Assembly (NCBI RefSeq): GCF_016862635.1
Contig: NZ_BONI01000031.1
Coordinates: forward strand, 32,590 to 96,589
From: Catellatospora coxensis
GTDB lineage: Bacteria; Actinomycetota; Actinomycetes; Mycobacteriales; Micromonosporaceae
DNA: 64,000 nt
Reading direction: 5' to 3'
The notes under the pieces are model-generated. The model did not search any database. It worked only from the letters and a program-made list of their open reading frames with translations, and was not told the origin of the DNA. Every line of letters starts with the position of its first letter. The stretch's first letter is position 1. The translations under genes and the position numbers were made by a program. Shown in pieces: positions 50,887 to 62,500 of this stretch.

Positions 50887-52169
50887 CAGTTGGTCCTCCA
50901 GGTCGCGACCCACCAGCGGGTCAGCCAGCCGGCGAGCACGCCGGTGAGCAGTCCGGCGATGGTCAGCACCAGCAGCAGCAGCCAGCCTGACCCGAGCCCC
51001 GGTGCGTCCGGCGCGGGCGAGGTGGCGACGACGTCGATGGTCAGCTCGAACGGCATGCCCGGTGCGTCGTTCGCCGTCGAGCCGGCGAACGAATTGCTGA
51101 TCACCAGACAGACCTCCGTCGGCTTGACGGGGCCGTCGGTCGACGGTTCCGACTCGACGTCGGGCTCCAGGGCCGACCAGCGCAGGCCGGTGGACAGCAC
51201 ATCGGTGCGCCCGCTGCCCGCGTCCGTGCCGCGGACGAGCTCACGGCCGTCGGCCGCGGTGGCGCGCAGCAGTACGCCGTAGTCCGGGTTGACCGGGCGG
51301 TCCAGGGCGATGCTCACCGAGGCGCGCAGTTCCTGGTCGTCGCGGACCGGGACCCGGTACCAGCGGTGCTCGGAGATCTTCTCCCGGTCGGTGTAGACGC
51401 CCGGCGCCAGCAGCGGCGCTCCGGCGCACTCCTTGCCACCGGCCACGAGTGCGGGCGTCTTGACGGTGGTGGTGTCCTTGGCCCGGTCGACGAGCTGCTT
51501 GATCCGACCGGTCAGCTCCGCCGGCGTCTCCGCCGAGGCGTACGTGCCACCGGTGGCCCCGGCGATGCAGAGCAGCTGCCGGCGAACCTTGTCGTCCGGT
51601 GCCAGGCCGAGCGTGTCCACCACCAGATGGGTGCCCTTCGCGGCCAGCTCGCGGGCGACGTCGCACGGGTCCGGCGGGGCGCAGGTGTCCTCACCGTCGG
51701 TGATCAGGATGATCCGGCGGGTCGTCTCACCGGTGCCCAGGTCCTCGGCCGCACCGCGCAGTGCCAGCCCGACCGGGGTGAACCCGGTGGGCCGCAGCGC
51801 CGCGATCGCATTCTTCGCCGCGGCCCGGTCCACCGGAGCCACCGGCACGATCTGCTGGGTGTCCTTGCAGCCCTCGGTCTTGTCCTTACCCTTGTACGTC
51901 GCGCCGAGCACGCGGATACCGAGCTCCGTCCCGTCCGGGAGGGCATCCACGACCTCGTTGAACGCCTGCTGCGCGACGGAGATCCGGGTGCGGCCGTCGA
52001 TGTCGGCGGCGCGCATCGAGCCGCTGACGTCGAGGACCAGCTCCACCCTCGGCGGTACGGCGGTCTCGACGGGCTCGTTGTCGTCGGCGTGGGCCGGCGT
52101 CGGGAGAACGGCCGACAACGCGACCATTGGTCCGATGAGGATGGCTCGTAACCATCTACTGTTGATCAC
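50886..52169 (-). CDS. von Willebrand factor A domain protein, secreted and anchored
   Basis: A 427-aa protein with a signal peptide (MINSRWLRAILIGPMVALSAVLPTPAHA), a VWA domain (about 40-235) with intact metal site D47-V-S-G-S51, T in PTGFTPVG and the ITDGEDTCAPP Asp, then a beta domain (about 250-370) and a C-terminal membrane segment (about 395-417). It is predicted to face outward and bind a ligand or partner through the metal site. Cys pairs around CAPPDPC suggest disulfides. It is co-expressed with the smaller anchored protein. Biological role unknown. Confidence 0.9.
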   Translation of the reverse strand: MINSRWLRAILIGPMVALSAVLPTPAHADDNEPVETAVPPRVELVLDVSGSMRAADIDGRTRISVAQQAFNEVVDALPDGTELGIRVLGATYKGKDKTEGCKDTQQIVPVAPVDRAAAKNAIAALRPTGFTPVGLALRGAAEDLGTGETTRRIILITDGEDTCAPPDPCDVARELAAKGTHLVVDTLGLAPDDKVRRQLLCIAGATGGTYASAETPAELTGRIKQLVDRAKDTTTVKTPALVAGGKECAGAPLLAPGVYTDREKISEHRWYRVPVRDDQELRASVSIALDRPVNPDYGVLLRATAADGRELVRGTDAGSGRTDVLSTGLRWSALEPDVESEPSTDGPVKPTEVCLVISNSFAGSTANDAPGMPFELTIDVVATSPAPDAPGLGSGWLLLLVLTIAGLLTGVLAGWLTRWWVATWRTN

Positions 52170-52274
52170 CGCGCGGATCTTACGGACCGCGCGCGGCCCT
52201 CTGACAGCGCAGGCACCAATTCGCGATCATCCACACACGACTCAGGTGTCACCGCGAGAGCAGAGCGGCACCGC

Positions 52275-52613
52275 TCAGTCGTCGAATTCGAACCCGGTCG
52301 CATCCGCCAGGCTCATCAGGGCACGGATGCGATCCGGGTCGTTCGCGACGGCCGCCATCCTTGCGCCCAGCTCCTCCAGCGCTGCGCGGTCCGTGCCGTA
52401 CGCGCAGAACATGCCGCCCTCCGGGTCGTAGTCGAACCGGCCGTCCAGCGCGGTCGCCTCGTGCAAGACCAGCAGCTGGGCGACCCCCTCCCAGAAGTAG
52501 CCGTTCGGCTCGTGCCCCAGCTCCTCGATGAGCCCGTCCACGCTGGTGTCCCCGGCGTTCAGCAGCAGCGAGTACTTGCCGGAGCTCGTCTCGATCAGTG
52601 TCAGCGGTGTCAT
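52275..52613 (-). CDS. Imm51-like immunity protein
   Basis: A 112-aa acidic protein. YSLLLNAGDTSVDGLIEELGHEPNGYFWEGVAQLLV and DGRFDYDPEGGMFCAYGTDRAALEELGARMAAVANDPDRI match the signature of Immunity protein 51 (recalled; not searched). Immunity proteins bind and block a cognate toxin inside the producer. It lies about 1 kb downstream of the giant toxin-like gene, with one SRPBCC gene between, on the same strand. The ATG at 52613 has GATGCT at -12 to -7 and no ribosome site. Whether it protects against that toxin is inference. Confidence 0.8.
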   Translation of the reverse strand: MTPLTLIETSSGKYSLLLNAGDTSVDGLIEELGHEPNGYFWEGVAQLLVLHEATALDGRFDYDPEGGMFCAYGTDRAALEELGARMAAVANDPDRIRALMSLADATGFEFDD

Positions 52614-52659
52614 CGGCGCAGCATCACATATGGCACCGACACACAGCCGGGAGCAGATG

Positions 52660-53199
52660 TCAGACTGCCTCGTCGTCGGCGATGCCCAACTCGCGGCTGT
52701 ACGCCTCGTCGAGCTCGGCCCAGCCGTGGTTCTTGGCCTCGCTGCCGCGGATCGGCGGCACCGGGTCCCCGTCGAGCAGCCGACCGGCGACCACCAGGCA
52801 CAGGTGCCAGCCCGCCGCGACCTTCGGCAGCCAGGTCCGGTCGGCCATGGTGTGGCGCAGCACCAGCCGGGTGCCGGTGGCGGTGGGGGCCAGCTCCCAG
52901 CGCAGCAGGTCCTCGCCCCAGGTGTGGACGAGCAGGTGCGGCGGTTCGGCCCGCTGCACGGTGGCGGGCAGGTCCTCAGTGTGCTCGCCGTCGACCATCG
53001 TCAGCACCGCCGCGCCGGGGCGGCCGAGGTCGCGGTCGGCCAGGAAGGGGGCCCACCCGGCGAGCCGGTCGGGTTCGGTCAGCGCCGCCCACACCTTCGC
53101 GGGCGGGTGCGCCAGATCGTGCTGCAGCACCAGGGTCCAGCGCCCGCCGGAGGCATGGCACTCGACCGGCCAGATCGGGCCGGGGTCGATGACCTTCAT
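52660..53199 (-). CDS. SRPBCC-family protein
   Basis: A 179-aa START/AHSA1-like protein: WTLVLQHDLAHPPAKVWAALTEPDRLAGWAPFLADRDL, WGEDLLRWELAPTATGTRLVLRHTMADRTWLPKVAAGWHLCLVVAGRLLDGDPV. The ATG at 53199 has AGGAG 8 bp upstream. It lies between the Imm51-like gene and the giant toxin gene, on the same strand as both. A role in the toxin system is possible but not indicated by sequence. Confidence 0.88.
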   Translation of the reverse strand: MKVIDPGPIWPVECHASGGRWTLVLQHDLAHPPAKVWAALTEPDRLAGWAPFLADRDLGRPGAAVLTMVDGEHTEDLPATVQRAEPPHLLVHTWGEDLLRWELAPTATGTRLVLRHTMADRTWLPKVAAGWHLCLVVAGRLLDGDPVPPIRGSEAKNHGWAELDEAYSRELGIADDEAV

Positions 53200-53569
53200 G
53201 TCGTCACTCCTGCTTGTCGAGGTGCCGTCACAGCGTGTCGAGGCGGCGGTCCCACAGCCGACCGTACTGCGTCGGCCGGTGCTCCGCTCGGCGACGGCGC
53301 CCGCGGGCGCTGGCCGATCGCCGTCACGACCCGTCCACACGCGGTTTCCACCACCCCGACCACGTCAGCGACGGCGGCGGCTGTCCGTCGAGCGGGTGGC
53401 CGACCAGTCAGGCGACAGCATCGACGGATCGCGACCGGTGCCCGGACCCGGCACGTCGGACGTCGACGCCTGCGCATGGACCGGTCGTCGCACGCCGCCG
53501 GTGACACCGTCGAAGCTGATCAGCGGGCGTGGCACAGTGGACCATCCGGTCTGCCGATCGCTCTGCGCA
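53200..53569. other. Gene-free interval after the giant toxin gene
   Basis: This 370-bp stretch holds several short frames on both strands, all Arg/Pro-rich and without ribosome sites or recognisable protein features. I see no clear gene, strong hairpin or repeat. Confidence 0.5.
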
Positions 53570-56500
53570 TCATGGTTGAACTGGCGGCTCAGACAACCTG
53601 GCCGGGGACAGCGGCACAGCCGCAGGCTGATCCAGCTGGACCGAACCGGGCGCCGCGGCCTGCGCCGTCGTCGAGTCGCCGTCGCCACGCATCACGATGT
53701 CCGTATTGGCGACGTCACGGCGGACGCCATCGATATACGGCACCCGCCCGTCGGCGAGATCGTGTATTGCTCGGTCAAGCTCGTGGTCGCGGAAGAACTC
53801 CAAGGTGAACAGGTTCCCGCCCACCGCGAACGCGGTCGAGCCGGGCCGGCCCGCGGCGTCCTCGCGTGCGGCGTTTCCGGCCCGGAACCTGCGCCGCCAT
53901 TCGTCGGCCGACACCGCGCCGTTCTCGTAGCCCTGATACTCGTTGGTCGGGTACTGCTTGTGCACCTCGTGCACGATCCGTCCGTTGAGCACGACGGTCG
54001 CCGTGTGGTTCAGCGTCGGCCGCCCACCCGGCGCCACGCCTGCCCACACCATCGTGCCGGGCAGGATCAGCAGGTGCGGATGATCGGCGCTCACCTCGCT
54101 GATCTCGTCGAGGAAGACCTCCCGGTCGGCCTCCGTGAACGGCTCCCCCGGCCGCTTGAAGAACCGCTCAGGAAGAGTGAGCACACCGTAGACGGCATTA
54201 CGGTCCACCGACTCCGACTCCGGCTCCGGCTCCGGCTCGCGCAGCGCTGCCTCGACCTTGCGATACTCGGCATCGATGTGACTCTTCATCATCTCCAACC
54301 GGACATCCAGCTCGCTGAGTTGCCTACCGAACATCCGGGCAAGGCCGGGTCGATGCCGTGCGTGCGCGGCCCGCAGGTCGGACTCACCGCCGGCGGTGAA
54401 GGCGCCGTCGTGGCCGATGAAGGCCGACAGCGACACGGGCCGTTGCTCGGCGTAATGATTCTCCCTGGCCAACGGCGCGGTCCGCTCAGCCCGCCGCTCC
54501 CGCAACAGTTGGCGACGCCCGTGGCGCACTGCCCGCGCCAGCTGCTGGACGGCCGCGGCTCGGCTGCTGGCCACATCATCCCCCCTGCCGCTCGGCTTTC
54601 CCGCCGACCACACGTTGATCGCCTGCAGGGCGGCGTCCAAGCGCCGGAGTCGTTCGAGCGAGCCGAGATCCTGACCCGCCGGCGTTTGAAGGTCGGCGAC
54701 CGCGCCATCGATCACGAGCAGTTCGGCCGAGCGGCGCCGGAACGTTGATTTCGATGTGGCCGACCACTCGGCCAGCGCGGTGCCCAGCGCCGTGTCCGCA
54801 ACGCGCGCATGCGCGGGAGAGGTGGCGTCGTGTTCTGCGGCCGCCCGGACCGCCACGTTCGCCACCTGCCCTCCGGCCGAGATGAACGACACCGTCGCCT
54901 GGTCGTCGACCGGCCGCACCGGCCCCTTGCGGGCCCAGTCGAGCAGCAGCACTCCCTCCTCGACCCGCACGACGTTGAGCACCGCGCCGATAGTCCGCCC
55001 TGGCCCGTGGAGCACCGCGAATCCGCGCGCACCGGGCGCGGCCGCTTCGAACGCGGCGAGCAGATCCGCGAGCCGGACACGCACCGGTTTCGCCGCGGCA
55101 TCCGTACCGGTTGCGCGGGCATAGCCGGTCAGCAGCGCCATAACCCGTCCCGGCAGGGCGCCTGGCTCCGGGTTCTCCTCGGGAGCAGCTGAGTCGGCCC
55201 TGCCCGCGAGCCGGAGGTCGGTGTGAATCGCTGCCAGCACGTAGCGGAGCCGGGGATCTGCCACCGCAGGAACAGACTTGGCTGCGAACCACGGGTAACG
55301 ATCACGGACGAGCGCGACGTGGGGTTCGTCGTCCTTCACCGCTGGAGCGAAAACGGCGTCGACACTGACCCGGCCCGGTGGCAGCGACTCATCCACGGCC
55401 TTGGTGAAGGAGATTCCGTCGGCTGGGAGATCCCATTCGGCCAGGCGCGCCTCGACCATCGCCGCGAGCTCGACCGCGAGCTGTCGCGGTCCGGCCGAGC
55501 TGCTGTCGGCCGAGCGAACACGGACTTCCAGCAGGGTGACCCGGCCTGTGTCGGCCGCAACGGCACGGATCGCCTGGACCAGTGATCCCGCCAGTGATCG
55601 CAGGCTGCCCAGGTGCCGCAGGCCGGAAGCCGACAGCATGTGAATGTCCATGTTGACGGGTCGCACGGCGATCACACCGCTGTCGGCTCTGTGCTCGACC
55701 AGCGGGGCCGCGGACACCGACTCCTGCACCCACCATAGCTGCCAGAGGTGACGGACTGCGATGTCCTCCGCGATGGGCCTCCCGGTGGGCCTCCCCATGA
55801 TCCACTCACCATGGGTGCGTGCCGGCATCCGGCCGGCCGACTGCGACGGCACGGCGGCAGCGGGTCGCAGGCGCAGGAGCGGGCGGTAGGAGCCTGAGTC
55901 GGGTCCACGCGGCATGGCGTACTCGTCGTAGAGGCCGAGGCTGTGCAGGATCTCGTGCAGGATCAGGTTGCGGGCACGTGAGTCGCGCAGCAGGCTCGTC
56001 GGCCAGGTAGTGCTCGACGCAAGGGTATGCGGTATCGGCTCCTTCGGCACCCGGATGACGTGATGCGGTCCGTCGTCGGTGAACTCGACCATCAAGTGGA
56101 ACTGGTCGCCGCCCGGCAGCCGGAAACGTTCATTGATCTCGGCCACCGCAGCCGCCGCGAGTCCTTGCATCCGCACGACGTGGGCGCGGGGAATACCCCC
56201 GTCCGGAGCCAATCTCAGACGCATCCGGAAGACCCGCACCACCTGGGGCGCCGAGCCGGACATGGCGATCCGCACCACGTCATAGCCGATGGTGCTGCCG
56301 TAGGTCCCGATCATTTCCGCGGGCGTGCCCACGGGCTCCACCGTTTCCAGGACAGAGCTCTCCACCTCGCGCACCTGTGACGGGTCGAGACTGCGGACGA
56401 CATCTTCGATCTCGCCTGTCGGCACCGGTTGTTCCAGGGTCCACCAGCCGCGCTCGGAAGCCGGGAAGCTCACGGTGCGCCAGGGATTCAGGTAGTGCAG

Positions 56501-59500
56501 CCACAGGTGGTGGTCTTCGCCGGGCTGCGGCTCGGCCTGCCCTGGCGGCCTGTAGGGTCCAGGTCCATCCATGGCAGGAAACGTGACCGAGTAGAGCTCC
56601 AGGTATCGATCCGCTGTTTCTCCGTCCTGCCGAGGCTGGTAGGCAATGACCGTCTCCTCGGCCAGATTCTCGGCCCATGCGGTGACCAGCGGCTGCTCAG
56701 TGCCGATCTCACGCACCTTTTCCGCCACGTTGACGATGATTCCGCGGGCGATTTCAGCGGCGGTCTTGCCTGCCTGGTCGGTGTCGTTCAGAAGCGGGAC
56801 CCACGCGGTCAGCCGGGGAAGCGCTCGGTGCTCGCTCAAGCTTGTCTCGGCCTGCGCCCACAGGTTGCGTGCCGCCTGCTCGACCACGGCCGGATCACTC
56901 GGCAGCCAGCTCTCCGGGTTGAAGATCACCTTGCCGATCTCCGTGCCCGCCCGGGTGATCGGCCGCGTCGGCCCTCGCATCCAGCGGGGCCGCCGGAGCG
57001 GGGCCTCCCACAGGTTGTTCGTGTGGTCACGCTGCCAGCCGACGGCGATCAGGTCTCCGTCGTACCCGCGGTAGCCGCCGGGGTCCGACTTGGCGACAGT
57101 CACAGCCACCAGCGGCTTCGTGCCACGCGTTGGGGGAGGTTGCCGCTCGTGCCATCGTGTCAGAGCGACTTCGAGCCTGCGGTGGAGCGCCGAAGCCACG
57201 CGCTCCGCTATCAGCGGAGCGCTACCGGCGCCGAAACGGGCGAATACTTCGAGCACCAACTCGGCCGGCTCGCCGATCTCCCCGGTCCTGTCAGCCATGG
57301 CCTGGTCAGAGCTCGCGTTGTCGACCAGCTCCGACAGCCAGGCCACGACCGCGGGGCTGCCGGCCGGGTCGAATCCGTCCCCTTTCAGCACATCGCCTTG
57401 GAGAATCTGCCGGAATCGGCTGTTCCACAGCACGCGTCGCGCTTGCGCCCACGGCGGGCCCTGCGGCGAGACGGCATCGGGGGACGGGTCACCGCCCTCG
57501 CGTACGTCTCGCAGGTGGAAGAGGGGGAAGTCCACCACGGTCGTTCCCTCGTCGATTCTGCTGGCCACGGAGACGTTGTCGACGAACTCGACCTCCAGCA
57601 GTTGACCTGCTTCGAGGTGCCTCTCGCCGGGCTTTCCCGGTTCGCCGACGTCCGACAGGAACACCGTGCCGCGATCGGCAGGCGGATTCCTGCGCACACT
57701 CCGTTCGGCGACAAGATCACTCAAGAGCCGCACCGTGTACCCGCCGTGCCACTCGATGTCGCGGTTCGCGACCTCGATGCGCAGCGGCAGCAGCGCATCC
57801 GGTGGTCCTGGCTGCGCGGCGACGGCGGCGTTGCCTGCCGGCCCCGCCGCAGCCGCCAGACTGGCCATGGGCGCCGACTGCGCCGCAGGCTGATCGAACG
57901 TGCTCGGCCCCGCAGCGGGCGCCGCGACTTTGCCGTGGCGAACGTCACCCGGCAGGATCACCACATCGGCGATGTCGCGGCGGACGCCACCGATGTACGG
58001 CACACGCCCATCGAACAGGTCGCGCATTGCCCGGTCGTGTTCGTGGTCGGTGGGGAACTCCAAGGTGATCAGGTGCCCGCCCACCGCGAACGCGGTCGAG
58101 CCGGGCCGGCCCTCGACGTCCTCACGCGCGGCGTTTCCGGCCCGGAATCTGCGCCGCCACTCGTCGGCCGAGACCGCACCGTTCTGATAGCCCAGGTACG
58201 TGTTGCCCGGATACTGCTGGTGCACCTCGTGCACGATCCGCCCGTTGAGCACGACGGTCGCCGTGTGGTTCAGCGTCGGCCCCCCACCCGGCGCCACGCC
58301 CGCCCACACCATCGTGCCGGGCACGATCAGCAGGTGCGGATGGCCGGCGCTCACCTCCAGGAGCTCGTCGAGGAACACTGCCCGGTCGGACTCCGTGAAC
58401 GGCTCCCCCGGCCGCTTGAAGAACCGCTCGGGAAGGGCGAGCACACCGAAGACGACAGGTTCGCTCACGGTGCCGATCGGGCCAAGGACTGTCCTGGAGG
58501 CGCGATACTCCGCCTTGACCCGCGTCTTCATCATCTCCAGGCGGACTTCCAGCTCGCTGGCTTGTTCCCCGAACATCCGGGCGAAGTCGGTTCGATGCCA
58601 GGTGTGCTCGGCCCACAGGTTGAATCGGCTGCTGCCTGCGCCCAGGCCACCCTCACCGGCGGCGAAGACACCGTCGTGGCCGATGAAGGCAGTCACGGGC
58701 ATGGGCCGGCCTTCGGAATAGCGATCCTCCCCTGGCACCTGTGCCACGGGCTCGGCACGTCGGTCCCGCACCAGCTCACGACGCGCGTCGCGAACCCGTC
58801 GGGCCAGTGCCTGCACAGCTGCGGCTCGACGGCTGACCAGCTGAGTCCCGTCCCCGCTCGGCTTGTCCGCCAACCACGTCCGAACGGCCTGCAGGACGGC
58901 ATCCATTCCGGCGAGCCGTGTGCGGGAACTCCGGCCCAGCTCCGACCGCATGCGAAGGTCATGGACCGCCCCATCGATCACCCGCAGCGCCAACGAGCGG
59001 CGCGCATGCGGCAGTCTGGACGCCGCCAGCCACTCGGCCAGCGCGGCGTCCAGCCTCAACGCCGCATCATCCGTGTGCACGAGCGCGGCGACAGCACCGC
59101 TGTCGGCACCCGCCCGGGTCTCCACGCTCACCGCCGGGCTACCGGTCGAGAGGAACCACACGGTCACCGGCTCATCGGCCGGCCGCACGGGCACCTCCCG
59201 GGCGACGTCGAGCAGGAGCACCTCGTTCTCGACCCGCACGACGTTGAGCACCGCCCCGACGGAGCGGCCCGACCCGTGAAGCACCGCGAATCCTCGCGCA
59301 CCGGATGGGGCGGCTTCGAACGCGGCGATCAGATCCCCAAGCCCGATGCGTACCAGGCTCGCCGCCGAATGCGGCACGCGCTGCCTGGCGTAGTCCGTCA
59401 GCAGCCCCAGTACCCGATCCGGCGTCACGCCCCGTACCGTGGTCGCCTTCGGAGCGGCCCAGTCGCGGGTGCCCGCAAGCTGGGTATCGCCACGAATCGC

Positions 59501-62500
59501 CGCCAGCACAAAGCGGCGGGCATCGGTTACCGCAGGCCCAGGCTGTTCGACAAGCCACGGATACCTGCGCTGAACGCGCTCGACCAGGCCGGCCTCGCCA
59601 TCTTTCACCAGTGGTGCGAAGACGGCGCTGACTCTGATCCGGCGGGACGTCGGCTGCTTCTTGTCAGCGGTGACGACGATGCCTTCGGCTGGAATGTCCC
59701 AGTCCGCCAGACGAGCATCGACCATCTCCGCAAAAGCTGTCAGTTGCTCCCCCCTGACGGAGTCGTCGCCGGACATGCCAAGCCGCACCACCAGTCGGCT
59801 GAGCCGGCCGGGATCGTTCGAAGCGGCATGGGCCGCCTGGGCCAGCTGTGTCGCCACGCTTTCCAGTCTGAGCCGGTGCAGGTTGTCGACCGCGGCCCGC
59901 GCGCCGATCGCCATGTCGACCGGAGCCAGAGCCCGCACGCCGTCAGCGATGGAGACCTCGACGTGCGGCGCCTCAACCAACCGCTCCTGTATCCACCAGA
60001 TCTGCCACAGGTAACGGACGGCGAGGTCCGCTTCGGCAGGTGCCCCCACGACCTGGCTCATGATCCCCATGTCGTGGATGCGGCTCGGCATCCGCCCGGC
60101 CGATCGTGGTGGCGCACCGACGGCGGGCTTCTGGAGTAGCGGCACGGCACGAGCGTCCGGGCCGCGGCGACGCGACACGGCGTACTCGTCCTGAAGGCCG
60201 ATGAGGTGCAGGATCTCGTGCAGGATCAGCCTGTGTCGCTGAGAGTGGTCCAGCAGCGTGGTGGGCCAGGCGTCGGCCCTGGCGATGGCATGGGGCGGCG
60301 GCGTCGTCGTCACTCGGACGATGTGGTGTGGTTGGTCGGTGGTGAACTCGACCATCATATGGAACTGGTCACCGCCGGGTAGCCGGAACCGTTCGTTCAT
60401 CTCGGCGACGGCGATCGACGCGATTCTTCGCAGCTTCACGACGTGGGTACGGGTGACGTCCGGGTCCGAATCCATCTGAATCTTGACGCGGAAAACCCGA
60501 ACCGTCCGGGTTGCCGCTCCTGCCACGACGATCCGCACCACGTCATAGCCGATGTCGAGGCCGTACGGGCCGATCGTCGCGTCCCCGACGCCCACGCGCT
60601 CCGCAGCCGAGTAGTGGCTCTCCTTCACGCGGTGTAGTCGCGACGGGTCGAGAGTGCGAACGATGTCTTCGATCACGTCGGTCCGCACCGGCTGTCGCAT
60701 GGTCCACCAACCCGGTTCGGACAGACGAACCTCCGCGGCGCGCCACGGATTCAAGTAGTCCGGCCGCTGCTCGTAATCATCGTCGGGCCACCCCTCGGCC
60801 TCCTGGGCCTCCTGGACCTCGTCCTGGGACGGCTTGAGGGGTGGAGCGCCGTTCAGCACGGGAAACCTGACCGAGTAAAGTTCAAGGTCGCCGTCGATGG
60901 TTCCATCGTCCCGCCTCGGCTTGAACGCCATGAGCGCCCTGACGGGCAGGCCCTCGACCCATGCTCGGACCAGCGGCGACGCAGGATCAGACTTCCCCAC
61001 CTTCTTCGCCACCTCAGAAATGAACTTGCGGGCGAGTTCACCGGCTTTCTCGCGCGCCTGCGGGGTGTCTTCCAGAAGTGGAACCCAGGCGGTCAGCCGC
61101 GGAAGCGGTCGGCCCTCGCGCATGCTCGCCATGGCCTGCGCCTGAACGGCTCTTGCCACCTGATCCAGCACTGCCGGAGTTCTCGGCACCTGATTCTCGG
61201 GATCGAAGCTCACCGCGCCGACAGGCTCTCCGGCCCGTCCCACCGGTCGAGCCGGCGGACCCGGCGCCCAGACCGGCCGCCGCAGTGGTGCATAAAGGCT
61301 GTTGGCGTTGTCCTGTTGCCAGGCGACGGCAACCAGGTCGTAGTCGTACCCGTGGTAGCCGCCTGGGTCTGATTTCGCGACAGTCACCTCGACCAGCGGC
61401 TTGACGGCTTTCGTGCCGCGGGGCTGCCGCTCGGACCAGCGCGTCAGGGCGGTTTCCAGTCTCCGGTGCAGCGCTGCGGCAAGGCGCTCCGCCACCCGCG
61501 ACGCCCGAGCGGTGTCCGTGCCGAAGCGGGCGAACACTTCGAGCACCAGCCGGTCCTGTTCACCGAACAACGCGGTCCGGTCGGCCATGGCCCGGTCCGC
61601 GGTCGCCTTCTTGACCATGTCCGACACCCAGGCCATCGTCGGGGCGCTGCCGATCGGATCGAATTCCTGCTCGGCCAATATGCTGCCCCGCAGGACGTGC
61701 CGGAAGCGACTGTTCCACAGCACGCGTCCGGGCTCCCACATCGGCGTGTCCTGCGGTGGCGGCGCGGTGCGCGTGGAGCTCACGGAGCTCGCGGAGGCAT
61801 CGCTGCCTTGGCGAGTACCTCGCAGGTGGACGGTTTGCTCGGTTCCGGTGAACCGGGTCCCCCAGGCCTTCGACTTGATCTGGCCGACCAGGGTGATCTG
61901 GTCGACGAACTCCACCTCGAGCACTTGACCGGATCCGACGCTCACGTTCTCGTCGGCTTGCCCGAGTTCGCCGATGTTCGACAGGAACACCGTGCTCCAA
62001 CCGTCGGGCAGCGGCCTGCTGACATCCCGTACGGCCACATAGGTGCTGTCGAGCAACCCCGTGTTTCGGTCCGGCTGCCAGACGACCTTCTTGTCTTCGA
62101 CTTCGATCCGCAGCGGCAGCAGCGCCTCCGATGGGCCTGCCAGATGATCGTGCGGTACCTCGGCCACGCCGTCCGGCACGCTGCCCGCGACGAGCCGATC
62201 AAGCGTCTCGCGCCGCATCACCTGCCCCCGCCCGGTCAGTGCGGAGAAGCCCTCGGTCAGCGGAAGGAAGAAGAAGTCTCCGCCGGTCGGCAGTCGCGCC
62301 CACGCGCCGGCCTGCGCGTCCAGGAACACCGCCCGGCCGCCGTCGTTGAACACGTTGACCACATGCCAGCCGCTGTCGCGCGTGCCGAATCCCAGCACCC
62401 CGCGGCTGCCGGGCGCAGCCGCGGTCGCCCCGGCGATCTCGTCCACGCCACCGCGCACCTTGATGAAGCCGGGACCGCCGGCGAACACCTCGTCGGCATA

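Noticed and set aside
53196..53507. 103-codon frame between the toxin and the SRPBCC gene
   Set aside because: Arg/Pro/Ala-rich, no ribosome site, no recognisable fold; not convincing as a second immunity gene.
56429..60139. 1,236-codon plus-strand open frame
   Set aside because: Fully antisense to the giant toxin gene; Arg/His/Pro-rich and without domains. It arises from high GC at third codon positions.
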